NCBI GenBank assembly: GCA_003512955.1
Contig: DOTG01000026.1
Coordinates: 1-64,000 of the forward strand
Source: Marinilabiliales bacterium
GTDB taxonomy: Bacteria > Bacteroidota > Bacteroidia > Bacteroidales > SZUA-534
Direction of reading: 5' to 3'
DNA: 64,000 bases
Made by a program: the position numbers and the translations under genes. Below are positions 17,901-26,783 of this stretch, piece after piece. Within the stretch, counting starts at the first letter, position 1, and every line of letters starts with the position of its first letter. The notes under the pieces are model-generated. The model did no database searches, was not told where the DNA came from, and saw nothing but the letters and a program-made list of their open reading frames with translations.

Positions 17901-20210
17901 ATGAACAATTATTTAAAACTTGATCAATGGAATATTATCGAAGAGGGATACAATACTGACAATGTGCCCTCTTCAGAAAGTATATTTAGCATAGGAAATG
18001 GCAGGATGGGCCAACGGGCCAATTTTGAGGAGGCATACTCGGGCAAGTCGCTTCAGGGCAACTATATTGCCGGGGTATATTATCCCGACAAAACCAAAGT
18101 AGGCTGGTGGAAAAACGGGTATCCGGAATATTTTGCCAAAGTGCTGAATGCCGCCAATTGGATTGGTATTCATGTGGAAATCGACGGAGAGTCCCTTGAC
18201 CTTGCCAAGGTTAAGGTTGATGAATTCCAACGGGTTTTAAACATGCGCGAAGGTCACCTTTCCCGGACATTCAAGGCTACACTTAATAACGGAAACCAAG
18301 TGAGGGTGGATACCCGAAGGTTCTTAAGCATTGTGGACGATGACCTGGGAGCCATCCGGTACAGTATTATTGCCAGTAATTTTACCGGTAAAATAAAAAT
18401 TACCCCTTACGTGGATGCCGATGTGGTAAACGAAGATTCCAACTACGACGAAAAATTCTGGGATGAGGTTTCCCAACAAAGTGTAGGGAACACCGCGCGG
18501 GTCACTGCCAAAACTAAGAAAACAGGTTTTGTGGTTACCACGGCCATGCTTTTCGAGGTTTGGAAGAATGGCAAACTACTAAACTTAATCCCCATAAACT
18601 CAATAAAAGAGAAATATGCCGGATGCGAGGTTACCATTGACATTGCCGAAGGAGATGAATTGTTGATTTATAAATTTGTCACCAATGTATCCTCCTTTAA
18701 TCATCCGTTAGATGAGCTGTCGAATGTGGCACAAAGGGAACTTGAGAAAGCCCGGAAAAAACATTTCAACCAAATGCTTCATGAACAAAAAGAGGCCTGG
18801 GCTGCCAAATGGGAAGAAAGTGATATCACCATTGAAGGAGATGTTGCTGCCCAACAGGCCATCAGGTTCAATATTTTTCAACTAAATCAAACCTATACCG
18901 GCGAAGATGAACGCCTGAATATTGGCCCCAAAGGGTTTACCGGAGAAAAATATGGAGGCAGTACCTATTGGGATACCGAAGCCTATTGTTTGCCATTTTA
19001 TCTGGCTACAGCCGACAAACATGTAGCCCGCAACTTATTGCTTTACCGCTACAAACAATTGGGAAAAGCCATTGAAAATGCCACAAAACTTGGTTTCAAA
19101 AACGGGGCAGCTCTTTTCCCCATGGTAACCATGAATGGCGAAGAATGCCACAACGAATGGGAGATTACCTTTGAGGAGATACACCGCAACGGGGCCATCG
19201 CTTTTGCCGTTTACAATTACACCAACTACACAGGCGATAAACAATACCTAGAAGATTATGGTCTGGAATTGCTGATCGGGATCAGCCGGTTTTGGAGCCA
19301 ACGGATTACATGGTCGGAGCAGATTAAAAAATTTGTGATGCTTGGTGTTACCGGCCCCAATGAATACGAAAACAACGTGGACAATAACTGGTACACCAAC
19401 ACTCTGGCTTGCTGGTGCATGGATTATACCCGCGAATCTGTTGAACATGTTAAATCGGCGGCACCTGAGAAATTTCAAAAGTTGTCGGCTAGAATTGGTT
19501 TCAACGAAGCTGAAGAAACTTCACATTGGAAACATATTACAACAAACATGCACTTTCCTGAAAGCAAGGAATTGGGTGTGTTTTTGCAACAGGACAACTT
19601 CCTGAACAAAGAACAGATTCTTGTAAAAGATTTAGACCCCAGCCAAAGGCCTATCAACCAAAAATGGTCGTGGGACCGGATTTTACGCTCTTGCTTTATC
19701 AAACAAGCCGATACGTTGCAAGGTATTTACCTGTTCGAGGACCGGTTCGACATTGATACCATTGGCCGGAATTTCGATTTTTACGAAGCACGCACCGTCC
19801 ACGAATCATCTTTATCACCGTGCGTTCATGCGGTTTTGGCAGCCAAGCTCAATAAAATGGATAAAGCTTATGAACTTTACCTTCGGACCTCGCGTCTCGA
19901 TTTAGATGATTACAACTGCGAAGTGGGCGAAGGTCTGCATATCACATCCATGGCAGGTACCTGGATGTCTGTAGTTCAAGGGTTTGGCGGATTACGCGTG
20001 GTGAATCAAAAACTTTACCTGAATCCAAGAATCCCCTCCGCATGGCAAGGTTTCTCATTTAAGATACGGTTCCGTGGCAGTGTACTAAAAGTAAATGCTT
20101 ACAAGAACGGCGTTGAGGTTCAAAATTTTAACAATCAGTCGGTTCCGGTTGTTATTTTCAACAAAGAATACCTGATAGGAGCCAATGACAAAATACAAAT
20201 CAATAATTAA
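17901..20210 (+). CDS. mapA: Maltose phosphorylase, glycoside hydrolase family 65
   Basis: A 769-residue cytoplasmic enzyme cleaving maltose with phosphate to glucose plus beta-glucose-1-phosphate. GH65 features are an N-terminal beta-sandwich (I-G-N-G-R-M-G-Q-R-A-N-F-E-E, about 32-45), an (alpha/alpha)6 barrel with Y-W-D-T-E near 360, and the signature G-V-T-G-P-N-E-Y-E-N-N-V. Its Glu488 is the predicted general acid, matching the numbering of the Lactobacillus brevis enzyme closely. Phosphate-site residues follow the signature region and the C-terminal domain is complete. The family also holds kojibiose, nigerose and trehalose phosphorylases; maltose is preferred here because of the N-N-W-Y-T-N sequence after the signature and the pgmB and MFS neighbours. 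Confidence 0.93.
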   Translation: MNNYLKLDQWNIIEEGYNTDNVPSSESIFSIGNGRMGQRANFEEAYSGKSLQGNYIAGVYYPDKTKVGWWKNGYPEYFAKVLNAANWIGIHVEIDGESLDLAKVKVDEFQRVLNMREGHLSRTFKATLNNGNQVRVDTRRFLSIVDDDLGAIRYSIIASNFTGKIKITPYVDADVVNEDSNYDEKFWDEVSQQSVGNTARVTAKTKKTGFVVTTAMLFEVWKNGKLLNLIPINSIKEKYAGCEVTIDIAEGDELLIYKFVTNVSSFNHPLDELSNVAQRELEKARKKHFNQMLHEQKEAWAAKWEESDITIEGDVAAQQAIRFNIFQLNQTYTGEDERLNIGPKGFTGEKYGGSTYWDTEAYCLPFYLATADKHVARNLLLYRYKQLGKAIENATKLGFKNGAALFPMVTMNGEECHNEWEITFEEIHRNGAIAFAVYNYTNYTGDKQYLEDYGLELLIGISRFWSQRITWSEQIKKFVMLGVTGPNEYENNVDNNWYTNTLACWCMDYTRESVEHVKSAAPEKFQKLSARIGFNEAEETSHWKHITTNMHFPESKELGVFLQQDNFLNKEQILVKDLDPSQRPINQKWSWDRILRSCFIKQADTLQGIYLFEDRFDIDTIGRNFDFYEARTVHESSLSPCVHAVLAAKLNKMDKAYELYLRTSRLDLDDYNCEVGEGLHITSMAGTWMSVVQGFGGLRVVNQKLYLNPRIPSAWQGFSFKIRFRGSVLKVNAYKNGVEVQNFNNQSVPVVIFNKEYLIGANDKIQINN

Positions 20211-20219
20211 AAAGGATGA

Positions 20220-20297
20220 AACCTCCATGTAGTTGTTGGTAAAAACCAATCATGAAAATTGTCATGGAGGTTCCCCCGGTGAATCGGGGCAAGCTAT
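20220..20297 (+). other. Structured intergenic element between mapA and the GH13 lipoprotein gene
   Basis: AACCTCCATG (20220-20229) pairs perfectly with CATGGAGGTT (20263-20272). Inside is a second hairpin, TTGGT-AAAA-ACCAA. Directly after is a third, CCCC-GGTGAAT-CGGGG. There is no T tract, so a plain terminator is unlikely. It may be a processed leader or regulatory RNA of the amylase gene; no known riboswitch family is recognised. Confidence 0.4.
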
Positions 20298-20325
20298 CTG
20301 ACCTTAAACTTAAAAATTATTTAAG

Positions 20326-21702
20326 ATGAAAAAGAACTTATGTAACCTGACGTTCCTCGTGTCCCTGCTTTTTGCCGTGGGATGTGGGCCAACTGCACAA
20401 AAACAAGCTACGGAACACGTAGCAAACTCAAAAGTTTACACCCATCCTTCGTGGACAAAAAATGCCAATATTTACGAAGTGAACATCCGGCAATATACCA
20501 ACGAAGGTACATTCGCCGCTTTTGAAAAACACATGCCCCGTTTGAAAGAAATGGGGGTCGATATTCTTTGGATTATGCCCATTCATCCCATAGGTGAAAT
20601 AAACAGGAAAGGAACCTTAGGGAGTTATTATGCTGTGAAAGACTATCAGCAGGTAAACCCCGAATTTGGGAACATGGAAGATTTTAAACACATGGTTTCT
20701 ACCGCCCATGAATTGGGAATGTATGTAATCATTGATTGGGTGGCAAACCATACCTCGTGGGACAACTGGTTGATGCAATCGCATCCCGATTGGTACACCC
20801 GCGACTCCTTAAATAAAGTAGTTGCCCCGGTAGCTGATTGGGCCGATGTGGCCGATTTGGACTACAATGTCCCCGAGTTGCGCGAATATATCGCTCAAAG
20901 CATGGAATTTTGGGTAAAAGAGGCCAATATTGACGGATACCGTTGCGATGTGGCCTGCATGGTCCCTACCGATTTCTGGATCAACGTCCGTGTCCGCCTG
21001 GACTCTATCAAACCTGTATTTATGTTAGCGGAATGTGAATCGAAAGAAATTTTGAGTGCCTTTGACATGATTTACGGATGGGATTTTCACCACATTATGA
21101 ACCAAATAGCCCAGAAAAAACAAGATGTACAGGCATTGAATACTTACTTCACAAAAATTGATACTGTTTACGATGCCGATGAATATTACATGAACTTTAC
21201 ATCGAACCACGATGAGAATTCCTGGAATGGTACCGAATACGACCGTATGGGTGTTGCTGCCCCAGCTATGGCTGTTTTAGCGGCTACAGTTCCTGGTATG
21301 CCTTTGATTTATACCGGACAAGAAGATAAATTATCGAGAAAATTAAACTTCTTTGAAAAGGACCCAATTGCTTGGAATGATTTTACATTGCAAGGATTCT
21401 ATCAAAAACTTCTAACTTTAAAACACGACAACAAGGCCCTTTGGAACGGTGCTGCGGGCGGAAGCATGCAAATAGTTGCCAATTCGGGAACCAATGTGTT
21501 TTCGTTCATCCGCCAAAACGGACCGGATAAAGTTCTGGTGGTGCTAAATTTAACCGATACTGAACAATCGGTTAAATTTGAGGAATCCCAAATTTTTGGA
21601 GTTTACCAATCATTGTTTGCCCAAACGCAAGTATCTATTGAAAAAGAAGCCAACTTAAAACTTGAACCCTGGGGTTATTTGGTTTTAACTGCTATTAAAT
21701 AA
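20326..21702 (+). CDS. GH13 alpha-amylase-family lipoprotein
   Basis: A 458-residue alpha-glucan hydrolase anchored in a membrane by a lipobox (L-F-A-V-G-C, Cys20). The catalytic (beta/alpha)8 barrel is complete: region I D-W-V-A-N-H-T (about 137-143), region II D-G-Y-R-C-D-V-A (nucleophile Asp208), region III M-L-A-E-C-E (acid Glu236) and region IV T-S-N-H-D-E-N (Asp296). A C-terminal beta domain follows. It is shorter than SusG and lacks an obvious CBM58-type insertion. It may act at the surface or in the periplasm; the lipoprotein signal alone does not settle this. Its place between mapA and susA supports starch or maltodextrin as substrate. Confidence 0.9.
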   Translation: MKKNLCNLTFLVSLLFAVGCGPTAQKQATEHVANSKVYTHPSWTKNANIYEVNIRQYTNEGTFAAFEKHMPRLKEMGVDILWIMPIHPIGEINRKGTLGSYYAVKDYQQVNPEFGNMEDFKHMVSTAHELGMYVIIDWVANHTSWDNWLMQSHPDWYTRDSLNKVVAPVADWADVADLDYNVPELREYIAQSMEFWVKEANIDGYRCDVACMVPTDFWINVRVRLDSIKPVFMLAECESKEILSAFDMIYGWDFHHIMNQIAQKKQDVQALNTYFTKIDTVYDADEYYMNFTSNHDENSWNGTEYDRMGVAAPAMAVLAATVPGMPLIYTGQEDKLSRKLNFFEKDPIAWNDFTLQGFYQKLLTLKHDNKALWNGAAGGSMQIVANSGTNVFSFIRQNGPDKVLVVLNLTDTEQSVKFEESQIFGVYQSLFAQTQVSIEKEANLKLEPWGYLVLTAIK

Positions 21703-21760
21703 TTCAACGACTCGTTTTATATGGATTTGGTTGTTTGTTTATTATTGTAAATGAGATATT

Positions 21761-21899
21761 GAAAGAGGTTGTCTAGAAAGTCATCGGATGAATTTTTAAT
21801 TAATTGATTTATTGTATTTTAGTGATTACACCTTTTGGTAAAAGTATTCATCCGATGACTTGTTTATTAATAAACTCAATTTATTAGACAGCCTCTTTC
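21761..21899. mobile_element. MITE-like inverted-repeat element
   Basis: A 139-bp non-coding element. The outer arms GAAAGAGGTTGTCTA (21761-21775) and TAGACAGCCTCTTTC (21885-21899) pair over 15 bp with one mismatch. The inner arms AGTCATCGGATGAAT (21779-21793) and its exact complement (21846-21860) pair perfectly. The right side has 24 bases between outer and inner arms and the left side only 3, as if the left end suffered a small deletion. A GAGGCTGTCTAATAA-like end resembles insertion-sequence termini. It carries no transposase and no clear target duplication. It would also act as a strong hairpin between transcription units. Confidence 0.55.
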
Positions 21900-21977
21900 C
21901 CTAGCTAATAATGAGGTATATTTATCGTCAATAGAGGTTACTAAAATGGCTATATTTAATATTTAAATAATTGAATT

Positions 21978-22706
21978 ATGAAAAATTATTACCCGAGACT
22001 CCTTATTCGATTTATAATAATAGTATTATTTAATTTGCCGGCAACCATGAAAGCACAACAAGCAGGGAGCCAATTCAAGCAGCAGATCAACGGTTCGTTC
22101 CAGTTGCAATATTTGGTTTATCTACCTCAAAATTATCAACCCCAGGGCAATGAAAAATACCCGATGATATTATTCCTCCACGGCTCAGGCGAACGGGGCG
22201 ACAGTATTGAATTGGTAAAAGCCTGGGGGCCTCCAAAAATTGCCGAAGAAAAAGGTTTGCCGTTTATTGTTGTTTCTCCGCAATGCCCCAATGGCATTTG
22301 GTGGAATGCCTTGCTGCTGCCTTTACGCGAATTGCTCGATCAAACGATCCAAGATTACAATGTGGACACTTCGCGCATTTATTTAACAGGGATGAGCATG
22401 GGTGGTTTTGGCACCTTTGCTTTGGCTCAGGCATATCCCGATTATTTCGCAGCCATTGCTCCCGTTTGTGGCGGAGGTACGCCGGGTATGGTAAAATTTA
22501 TTAAAAATGTCCCTACCTGGGTATTTCATGGCCAGGATGATGATGTTGTATTGCCCAAGAACTCAATTTTAATGGTTGATGCCTTAAAAGAAGCCGGGGC
22601 CGAAGTAAAATTTACTCTTTATCCAGGTGTTAATCATGGTTCGTGGATTCCCGCTTATAACGATTCAGGCATTTTTGACTGGTTCTTAGAACACCGCAAA
22701 CAATAA
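21978..22706 (+). CDS. Secreted alpha/beta-hydrolase, esterase-like
   Basis: A 242-residue exported serine hydrolase. Residues 1-27 are a signal peptide ending near M-K-A-Q. The fold features are L-F-L-H-G-S-G-E-R-G (oxyanion side, about 65-74), nucleophile elbow G-M-S-M-G-G (Ser140), Asp in H-G-Q-D-D-D-V-V and His in G-V-N-H-G-S-W. This pattern is that of the phospholipase/carboxylesterase and PHB-depolymerase-like esterases common in polysaccharide loci. It lies between two GH13 genes, 48 bases before susA, so removal of an ester group from the glucan or an attached molecule is possible; the substrate is not determined by sequence. Confidence 0.8.
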   Translation: MKNYYPRLLIRFIIIVLFNLPATMKAQQAGSQFKQQINGSFQLQYLVYLPQNYQPQGNEKYPMILFLHGSGERGDSIELVKAWGPPKIAEEKGLPFIVVSPQCPNGIWWNALLLPLRELLDQTIQDYNVDTSRIYLTGMSMGGFGTFALAQAYPDYFAAIAPVCGGGTPGMVKFIKNVPTWVFHGQDDDVVLPKNSILMVDALKEAGAEVKFTLYPGVNHGSWIPAYNDSGIFDWFLEHRKQ

Positions 22707-22753
22707 TCTCAGTACCACATTTGAATCATCTTTAACTAAAAATACCTTTCAAA

Positions 22754-24604
22754 ATGAAACTAAAACTTTTAGTAATTGCCTTTCTGGCACTAGCCTTACA
22801 AGTACATGCCAAAACCGATCTAAAAAAAGTGGAACCCATGAATTGGTGGGTAGGGATGAATAATCCCAACCTGCAATTATTGGTTTATGGCGAAAATATT
22901 TCACTTACCCAGCCCGTCCTCAGTTATCAGGGGGTACAAGTGAAAGAAATTCATAAAGTGGAGAATCCAAATTATTTATTTATCGACCTCGTGATTGGTG
23001 CCGAAACACAACCTGGCAAATTCACGATCGAATTTAAAGAGGGTAAAAAGAACGTTGCTTCATACAAATATGAATTGAAGGCAAAGAACACACAGCCCAA
23101 TATCCATAAAGGATTTAGCAGCTCCGATGTGGTTTATCTGTTAATGCCCGACCGTTTCTCAAATGGTGATCCTACAAACGATAACCACCCCGAAACTGTA
23201 GAGAAAGCCAACCGGACTCTTCCTTCCGGACGCCACGGTGGCGATCTGCAGGGTGTGATAAATCACCTGGATTATATCGCGCAAACCGGATTCACTGCAT
23301 TGTGGCTGAATCCTTTTTTAGAAAACAATCAGGATGCCTTTACCTACCACGGATATGCCATTTCTGACTTCTACAAGGTTGATCCCCGCTATGGAACCAA
23401 TGCTTTGTTTTTAGAATTGGTTAACCAGTCGCACCAAAAGGATATTAAAATTATCATGGACATGGTTTTTAACCATTGTGGCAGTGCCCATTGGTTTATT
23501 AAAGATTTACCCATGAAAAACTGGATTCACCAGCATGAAGCGTACACCCGTTCAAATTTCCGTGCCCCGGTTATTTCCGATCCTTATGCCGCACAAGCCG
23601 ATGTTGAAAAAATGCTGACCGGCTGGTTCGATACCAACATGCCTGATTTGAATCAACAGAATCCTTTTTTGGCTACCTATTTAATACAAAATACCATTTG
23701 GTGGGTGGAATATGCCGGGCTCGATGGCATCCGGGTGGATACTCAACCATACTCTTACAAGGAATTTATGTCGGACTGGGCACAAGCGGTTATGGCTGAA
23801 TATCCCACATTGAACCTGGTTGGCGAGGCCTGGATTCAACTAATTCCAAATACCACCTATTTTCAGAGAGGAGCCAAGAACAGAGACGGTTACGATTCGC
23901 ACATGACCTGTGTGACTGATTTCCCGATGCATGATGCTTTAAATGCTGCCTTCAACGAGAAAGAAGGTTGGACTGAGGGAATGGCCAAATTATATATTAC
24001 ATTAGCCCAAGACTTTGCCTACCAACATCCCGAAAATTTGCTGATTTTTGCCGATAATCACGACCTCAACCGTTTCTATGAATCCATTGGCCACGATTTA
24101 AGAAAATTTAAAATGGCCATGGCTTTCATGTTAACCACCCGCGGAGTCCCCCAGGTTTATTATGGAACAGAAATCCTGATGGATGGAATGGAACATCAGG
24201 GGCATGGATTCATCCGCAAAGATTTTCCCGGGGGATGGATGGGCGATACTATTGATGCATTTTCGCTTTCCGGGTTAAATCCTGATCAGGCAGATGCACA
24301 TCACTATATGAAAACACTGCTAAACTGGCGGAAAAAGAACGAAGTTATTCATCGTGGAAAATTGATGCAATTTATTCCTGAAGACGGTATTTATGTAACC
24401 TTTAGATATACCGACAACAAAGCGGTGATGGTGGTTTTGAATAATAACGAACAAGCAGACAAAACTATAGCCACTCACCGATACAAAGAAATACTTAGTC
24501 TGTACAAAACAGGTAAAGAGGTAATTTTAGGTACAGCATATTCCAAGTTAGATTCTCTTCAGATTCCTGCCAAATCGGCATTAATTATTGAGCTGAACAA
24601 ATAA
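22754..24604 (+). CDS. susA: Periplasmic neopullulanase/cyclomaltodextrinase, SusA-like GH13
   Basis: A 616-residue periplasmic enzyme that cuts imported maltodextrins. It has a cleavable signal peptide (ending V-H-A-K, about residue 20), an N-terminal beta domain of the cyclomaltodextrinase type (about 25-110, with N-W-W-V-G-M), the GH13 barrel and a C-terminal beta domain ending at 616. Catalytic residues are Asp329 (G-I-R-V-D-T), Glu358 (L-V-G-E-A-W) and Asp437 (A-D-N-H-D-L-N-R); M-P-D-R-F-S-N-G-D is the conserved start of the barrel. It has no lipobox, unlike the GH13 gene at 20326. It is the last gene of the rightward sugar cluster and is followed by a terminator. Confidence 0.92.
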   Translation: MKLKLLVIAFLALALQVHAKTDLKKVEPMNWWVGMNNPNLQLLVYGENISLTQPVLSYQGVQVKEIHKVENPNYLFIDLVIGAETQPGKFTIEFKEGKKNVASYKYELKAKNTQPNIHKGFSSSDVVYLLMPDRFSNGDPTNDNHPETVEKANRTLPSGRHGGDLQGVINHLDYIAQTGFTALWLNPFLENNQDAFTYHGYAISDFYKVDPRYGTNALFLELVNQSHQKDIKIIMDMVFNHCGSAHWFIKDLPMKNWIHQHEAYTRSNFRAPVISDPYAAQADVEKMLTGWFDTNMPDLNQQNPFLATYLIQNTIWWVEYAGLDGIRVDTQPYSYKEFMSDWAQAVMAEYPTLNLVGEAWIQLIPNTTYFQRGAKNRDGYDSHMTCVTDFPMHDALNAAFNEKEGWTEGMAKLYITLAQDFAYQHPENLLIFADNHDLNRFYESIGHDLRKFKMAMAFMLTTRGVPQVYYGTEILMDGMEHQGHGFIRKDFPGGWMGDTIDAFSLSGLNPDQADAHHYMKTLLNWRKKNEVIHRGKLMQFIPEDGIYVTFRYTDNKAVMVVLNNNEQADKTIATHRYKEILSLYKTGKEVILGTAYSKLDSLQIPAKSALIIELNK

Positions 24605-24612
24605 AACGAACA

Positions 24613-24641
24613 AAAAAAAGCTGCAAACCGCAGCTTTTTTT
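24613..24641 (+). terminator. Bidirectional terminator after susA
   Basis: GCTGC (24620-24624) and GCAGC (24630-24634) form the GC core, extended by A7/T7 on both sides. It stands between the convergent susA and the ArsR-type gene and can serve both. Confidence 0.85.
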
Positions 24642-24660
24642 ATCAATTGAAGCATAAAAC

Positions 24661-24981
24661 TTAAATAACAGTAAAAAAGCTATTCAGTAAAATTTGAATT
24701 TGGGTATATTCCTTTTTATCTAACGAGTAGATGGTTTTTGGCGGCATTTCCTGTCCTTTGATGAGGTTGACCTTGCGCAATTCTTTTAAATGCTGCGACA
24801 CTGTACTTTGCGCCAGCGGAAGTTGGTTCACAATGTCGTTGCAGGTACAATCTTTTTGATACAATAATTGTAGAATTGCAATCCTTGCCGGATGTGCAAT
24901 CGCCCTGGCTACTTTTGAAACTTCAATCTGCGAAGTAGAATAGGTGTTTATGGCTGTTGACACTCCCATGTTATTATTCAT
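24661..24981 (-). CDS. ArsR-family winged-helix regulator
   Basis: A 106-residue DNA-binding repressor, probably a dimer. The winged helix is clear: A-H-P-A-R-I-A-I-L-Q-L-L, recognition helix L-A-Q-S-T-V-S-Q-H-L-K-E-L, and wing T-I-Y-S-L. A C-T-C pair lies in the first helix-turn region (K-D-C-T-C-N-D-I-V), close to the place of the ELCVCDL metal site of ArsR/SmtB sensors. I start it at 24981; the frame extends 20 codons further upstream without family similarity. No metal transporter or detoxification gene is adjacent, so a metal role is uncertain. Confidence 0.8.
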   Translation of the reverse strand: MNNNMGVSTAINTYSTSQIEVSKVARAIAHPARIAILQLLYQKDCTCNDIVNQLPLAQSTVSQHLKELRKVNLIKGQEMPPKTIYSLDKKEYTQIQILLNSFFTVI

Positions 24982-25194
24982 TTTAAGGGTTTTCTTAATC
25001 CATTGCAATATTACGATTAAGCTATTGCTAAAAAACGGCAATTATACAATTGGTATAAGGAGTTTTATATTTGGGCGGATTAACTAAAAATCCGGTAGAT
25101 TTTTATCCTTTTCAGAAAAGGATTGAAGGGGGTATAATGAATTGGCATTTCGGCAGCCAACAAAATGATTATTTGCTGTTTTAACTTGAAATCA

Positions 25195-25950
25195 CTATCT
25201 TTTTTGCTGTACCATGCTCGACATCAATTCCATAAACTGGTTTTTTTTCCGGCGCGACAAGAAAGCTACACTTCCATCCTCCATCACAATTTCATTACCC
25301 AGCCTATTAATTTTTTTTACATGCAACAAATTTATAAGATGCGATTGGTGAGGCCGGTAAAAAGGATGATCTTCAAGCAAACTTTCAAACTCGCCCAGGT
25401 TTTTGGAAACAACCATTTCGGTTTGATCCAGAAATTTTAACGTGGAATAACTTCCTTCGGCAAGAATCTGGACAATATCTGAAATCTTAACAAAGTCAAT
25501 ACTTTCCGAGGTAGAAAGGGCAATCTTTTCAGGCTTTTGGCTTTTCACATTTTCAAGAAGTACATTCAGCCGTTCATCCGATTTGTTGGAAACCCCATTA
25601 TGGAAAGCCTTTGAAACGGCTTTAATAATTTCATCAATATCAATGGGCTTTAGGATGTAATCAATGGCCGAATATTTAAAAGCCTTGATGGCATACTGGT
25701 TGTAAGCGGTCACAAAAATCACCTGAAATTTGCGATCCGGAAGGCTTTCAAGCACATCAAACCCAGTGCCGTCGGGCATCTCCACATCCATAAAAACCAA
25801 ATCGGGTTCAATCTCCTCAATTATAGCTTTTGCCTCGCGGACTGACTGGGCTGAACCTTCAATGCTGATGTTCGAAAAATTCTCGTTTACAATAAGTTTG
25901 ATTGATTCAATAGCATCTTTTTCGTCGTCAACAACAACTGCTTTATACAT
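25195..25950 (-). CDS. LytTR-family response regulator
   Basis: A 251-residue two-component regulator. The receiver domain (1-120) has V-V-D-D-E, the phospho-acceptor Asp55 in L-V-F-M-D-V-E-M-P-D-G, and Lys in L-K-P-I-D-I. The LytTR DNA-binding domain (about 145-251) has L-A-E-G-S-Y-S, H-P-F-Y-R-P-H-Q-S-H-L-I-N and F-L-S-R-R-K-K. Such regulators usually pair with a LytS/AgrC-like membrane histidine kinase, but none is adjacent. The gene stands alone between unrelated neighbours, so its partner must be elsewhere. Confidence 0.9.
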   Translation of the reverse strand: MYKAVVVDDEKDAIESIKLIVNENFSNISIEGSAQSVREAKAIIEEIEPDLVFMDVEMPDGTGFDVLESLPDRKFQVIFVTAYNQYAIKAFKYSAIDYILKPIDIDEIIKAVSKAFHNGVSNKSDERLNVLLENVKSQKPEKIALSTSESIDFVKISDIVQILAEGSYSTLKFLDQTEMVVSKNLGEFESLLEDHPFYRPHQSHLINLLHVKKINRLGNEIVMEDGSVAFLSRRKKNQFMELMSSMVQQKR

Positions 25951-26067
25951 AAACCCCCTAGTTTGTAACTCCCTTTTTTCAAAACCATGTGCCTTTTATT
26001 TGCCCTAATTGTCACCTCCCAATGGACAAAGGACTTTGTGATAAAACTACATGGACATCAAATATAT

Positions 26068-26775
26068 CTAATTTTCTTCGGATTGTTCTTCCTCCTCCAT
26101 CTTATTTTTAAATCCTTCAACCACTAATACTATTTCCCCTTTTATAGCTTTACTGCTAAAATGTTTTATGGCCGAGGTCAACGTACCACGGTAGTTTTCC
26201 TCATGCAATTTTGAAAGCTCCCTGCTTACAGCAACCCTCCGGTCCTGCCCTAAAAACTGATGCAACTGCTCCAGGGTTTTCAACAACCGATGAGGCGATT
26301 CATAAAAAACCAATGTCCGTGGTTCCGCAATTAAAGCTTCAATCCGCCTTTGCCTTCCTTTTTTCTGGGGCAAAAATCCTTCAAAAATAAACCTATCGGT
26401 AGGCAATCCCGAATTTACCAATGCCGGGATTAGAGCCGTGGCACCCGGCAAACATTCCACATCAATATTTTTTTCGATGCACTCCCTGACGATTAAAAAC
26501 CCCGGATCGGAGATTCCAGGTGTACCCGCATCGCTGACTAACGCTACAGAACTCACAGCCAGAATCCGTTGGATGACTGATTCCAGTTGCTTGTGCTCGT
26601 TAAATTTATGAAAAGGAAACAATTTTGCGTTAATCTCAAAATGTTTCAATAAAAACCCACTGGTACGGGTATCTTCAGCCAGAATAAAATCAACAGATTT
26701 TAATACCTTCAAGGCCCGCAAGGTAATATCTTCAAGGTTTCCGATGGGTGTGGGAACGATAAAAAGTTTTGGCAT
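26068..26775 (-). CDS. rsmI: 16S rRNA (cytidine-1402-2'-O)-methyltransferase RsmI
   Basis: A 235-residue SAM-dependent enzyme methylating C1402 of 16S rRNA in the decoding centre. Tetrapyrrole-methylase fold: I-V-P-T-P-I-G-N-L-E-D-I-T at the N-terminus, A-E-D-T-R-T-S-G, V-S-D-A-G-T-P-G-I-S-D-P-G, P-G-A-T-A-L-I-P-A-L, and F-Y-E-S-P-H-R. These are the defining RsmI motifs. I start it at MPKLF (26775); the open frame runs 26 codons further upstream but overlaps the preceding gene. It begins 8 bases after that gene's stop. The C-terminal tail is acidic (E-E-E-E-Q-S-E-E-N). Confidence 0.93.
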   Translation of the reverse strand: MPKLFIVPTPIGNLEDITLRALKVLKSVDFILAEDTRTSGFLLKHFEINAKLFPFHKFNEHKQLESVIQRILAVSSVALVSDAGTPGISDPGFLIVRECIEKNIDVECLPGATALIPALVNSGLPTDRFIFEGFLPQKKGRQRRIEALIAEPRTLVFYESPHRLLKTLEQLHQFLGQDRRVAVSRELSKLHEENYRGTLTSAIKHFSSKAIKGEIVLVVEGFKNKMEEEEQSEEN

Positions 26776-26783
26776 AGCGTTGT

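Noticed and set aside
25105..25125. Hairpin ATCCTTTTC/AAAAGGAT downstream of the LytTR gene
   Set aside because: On the minus strand the stem is followed by A, not T, so it does not look like a terminator for that gene, and it is short enough to arise by chance.
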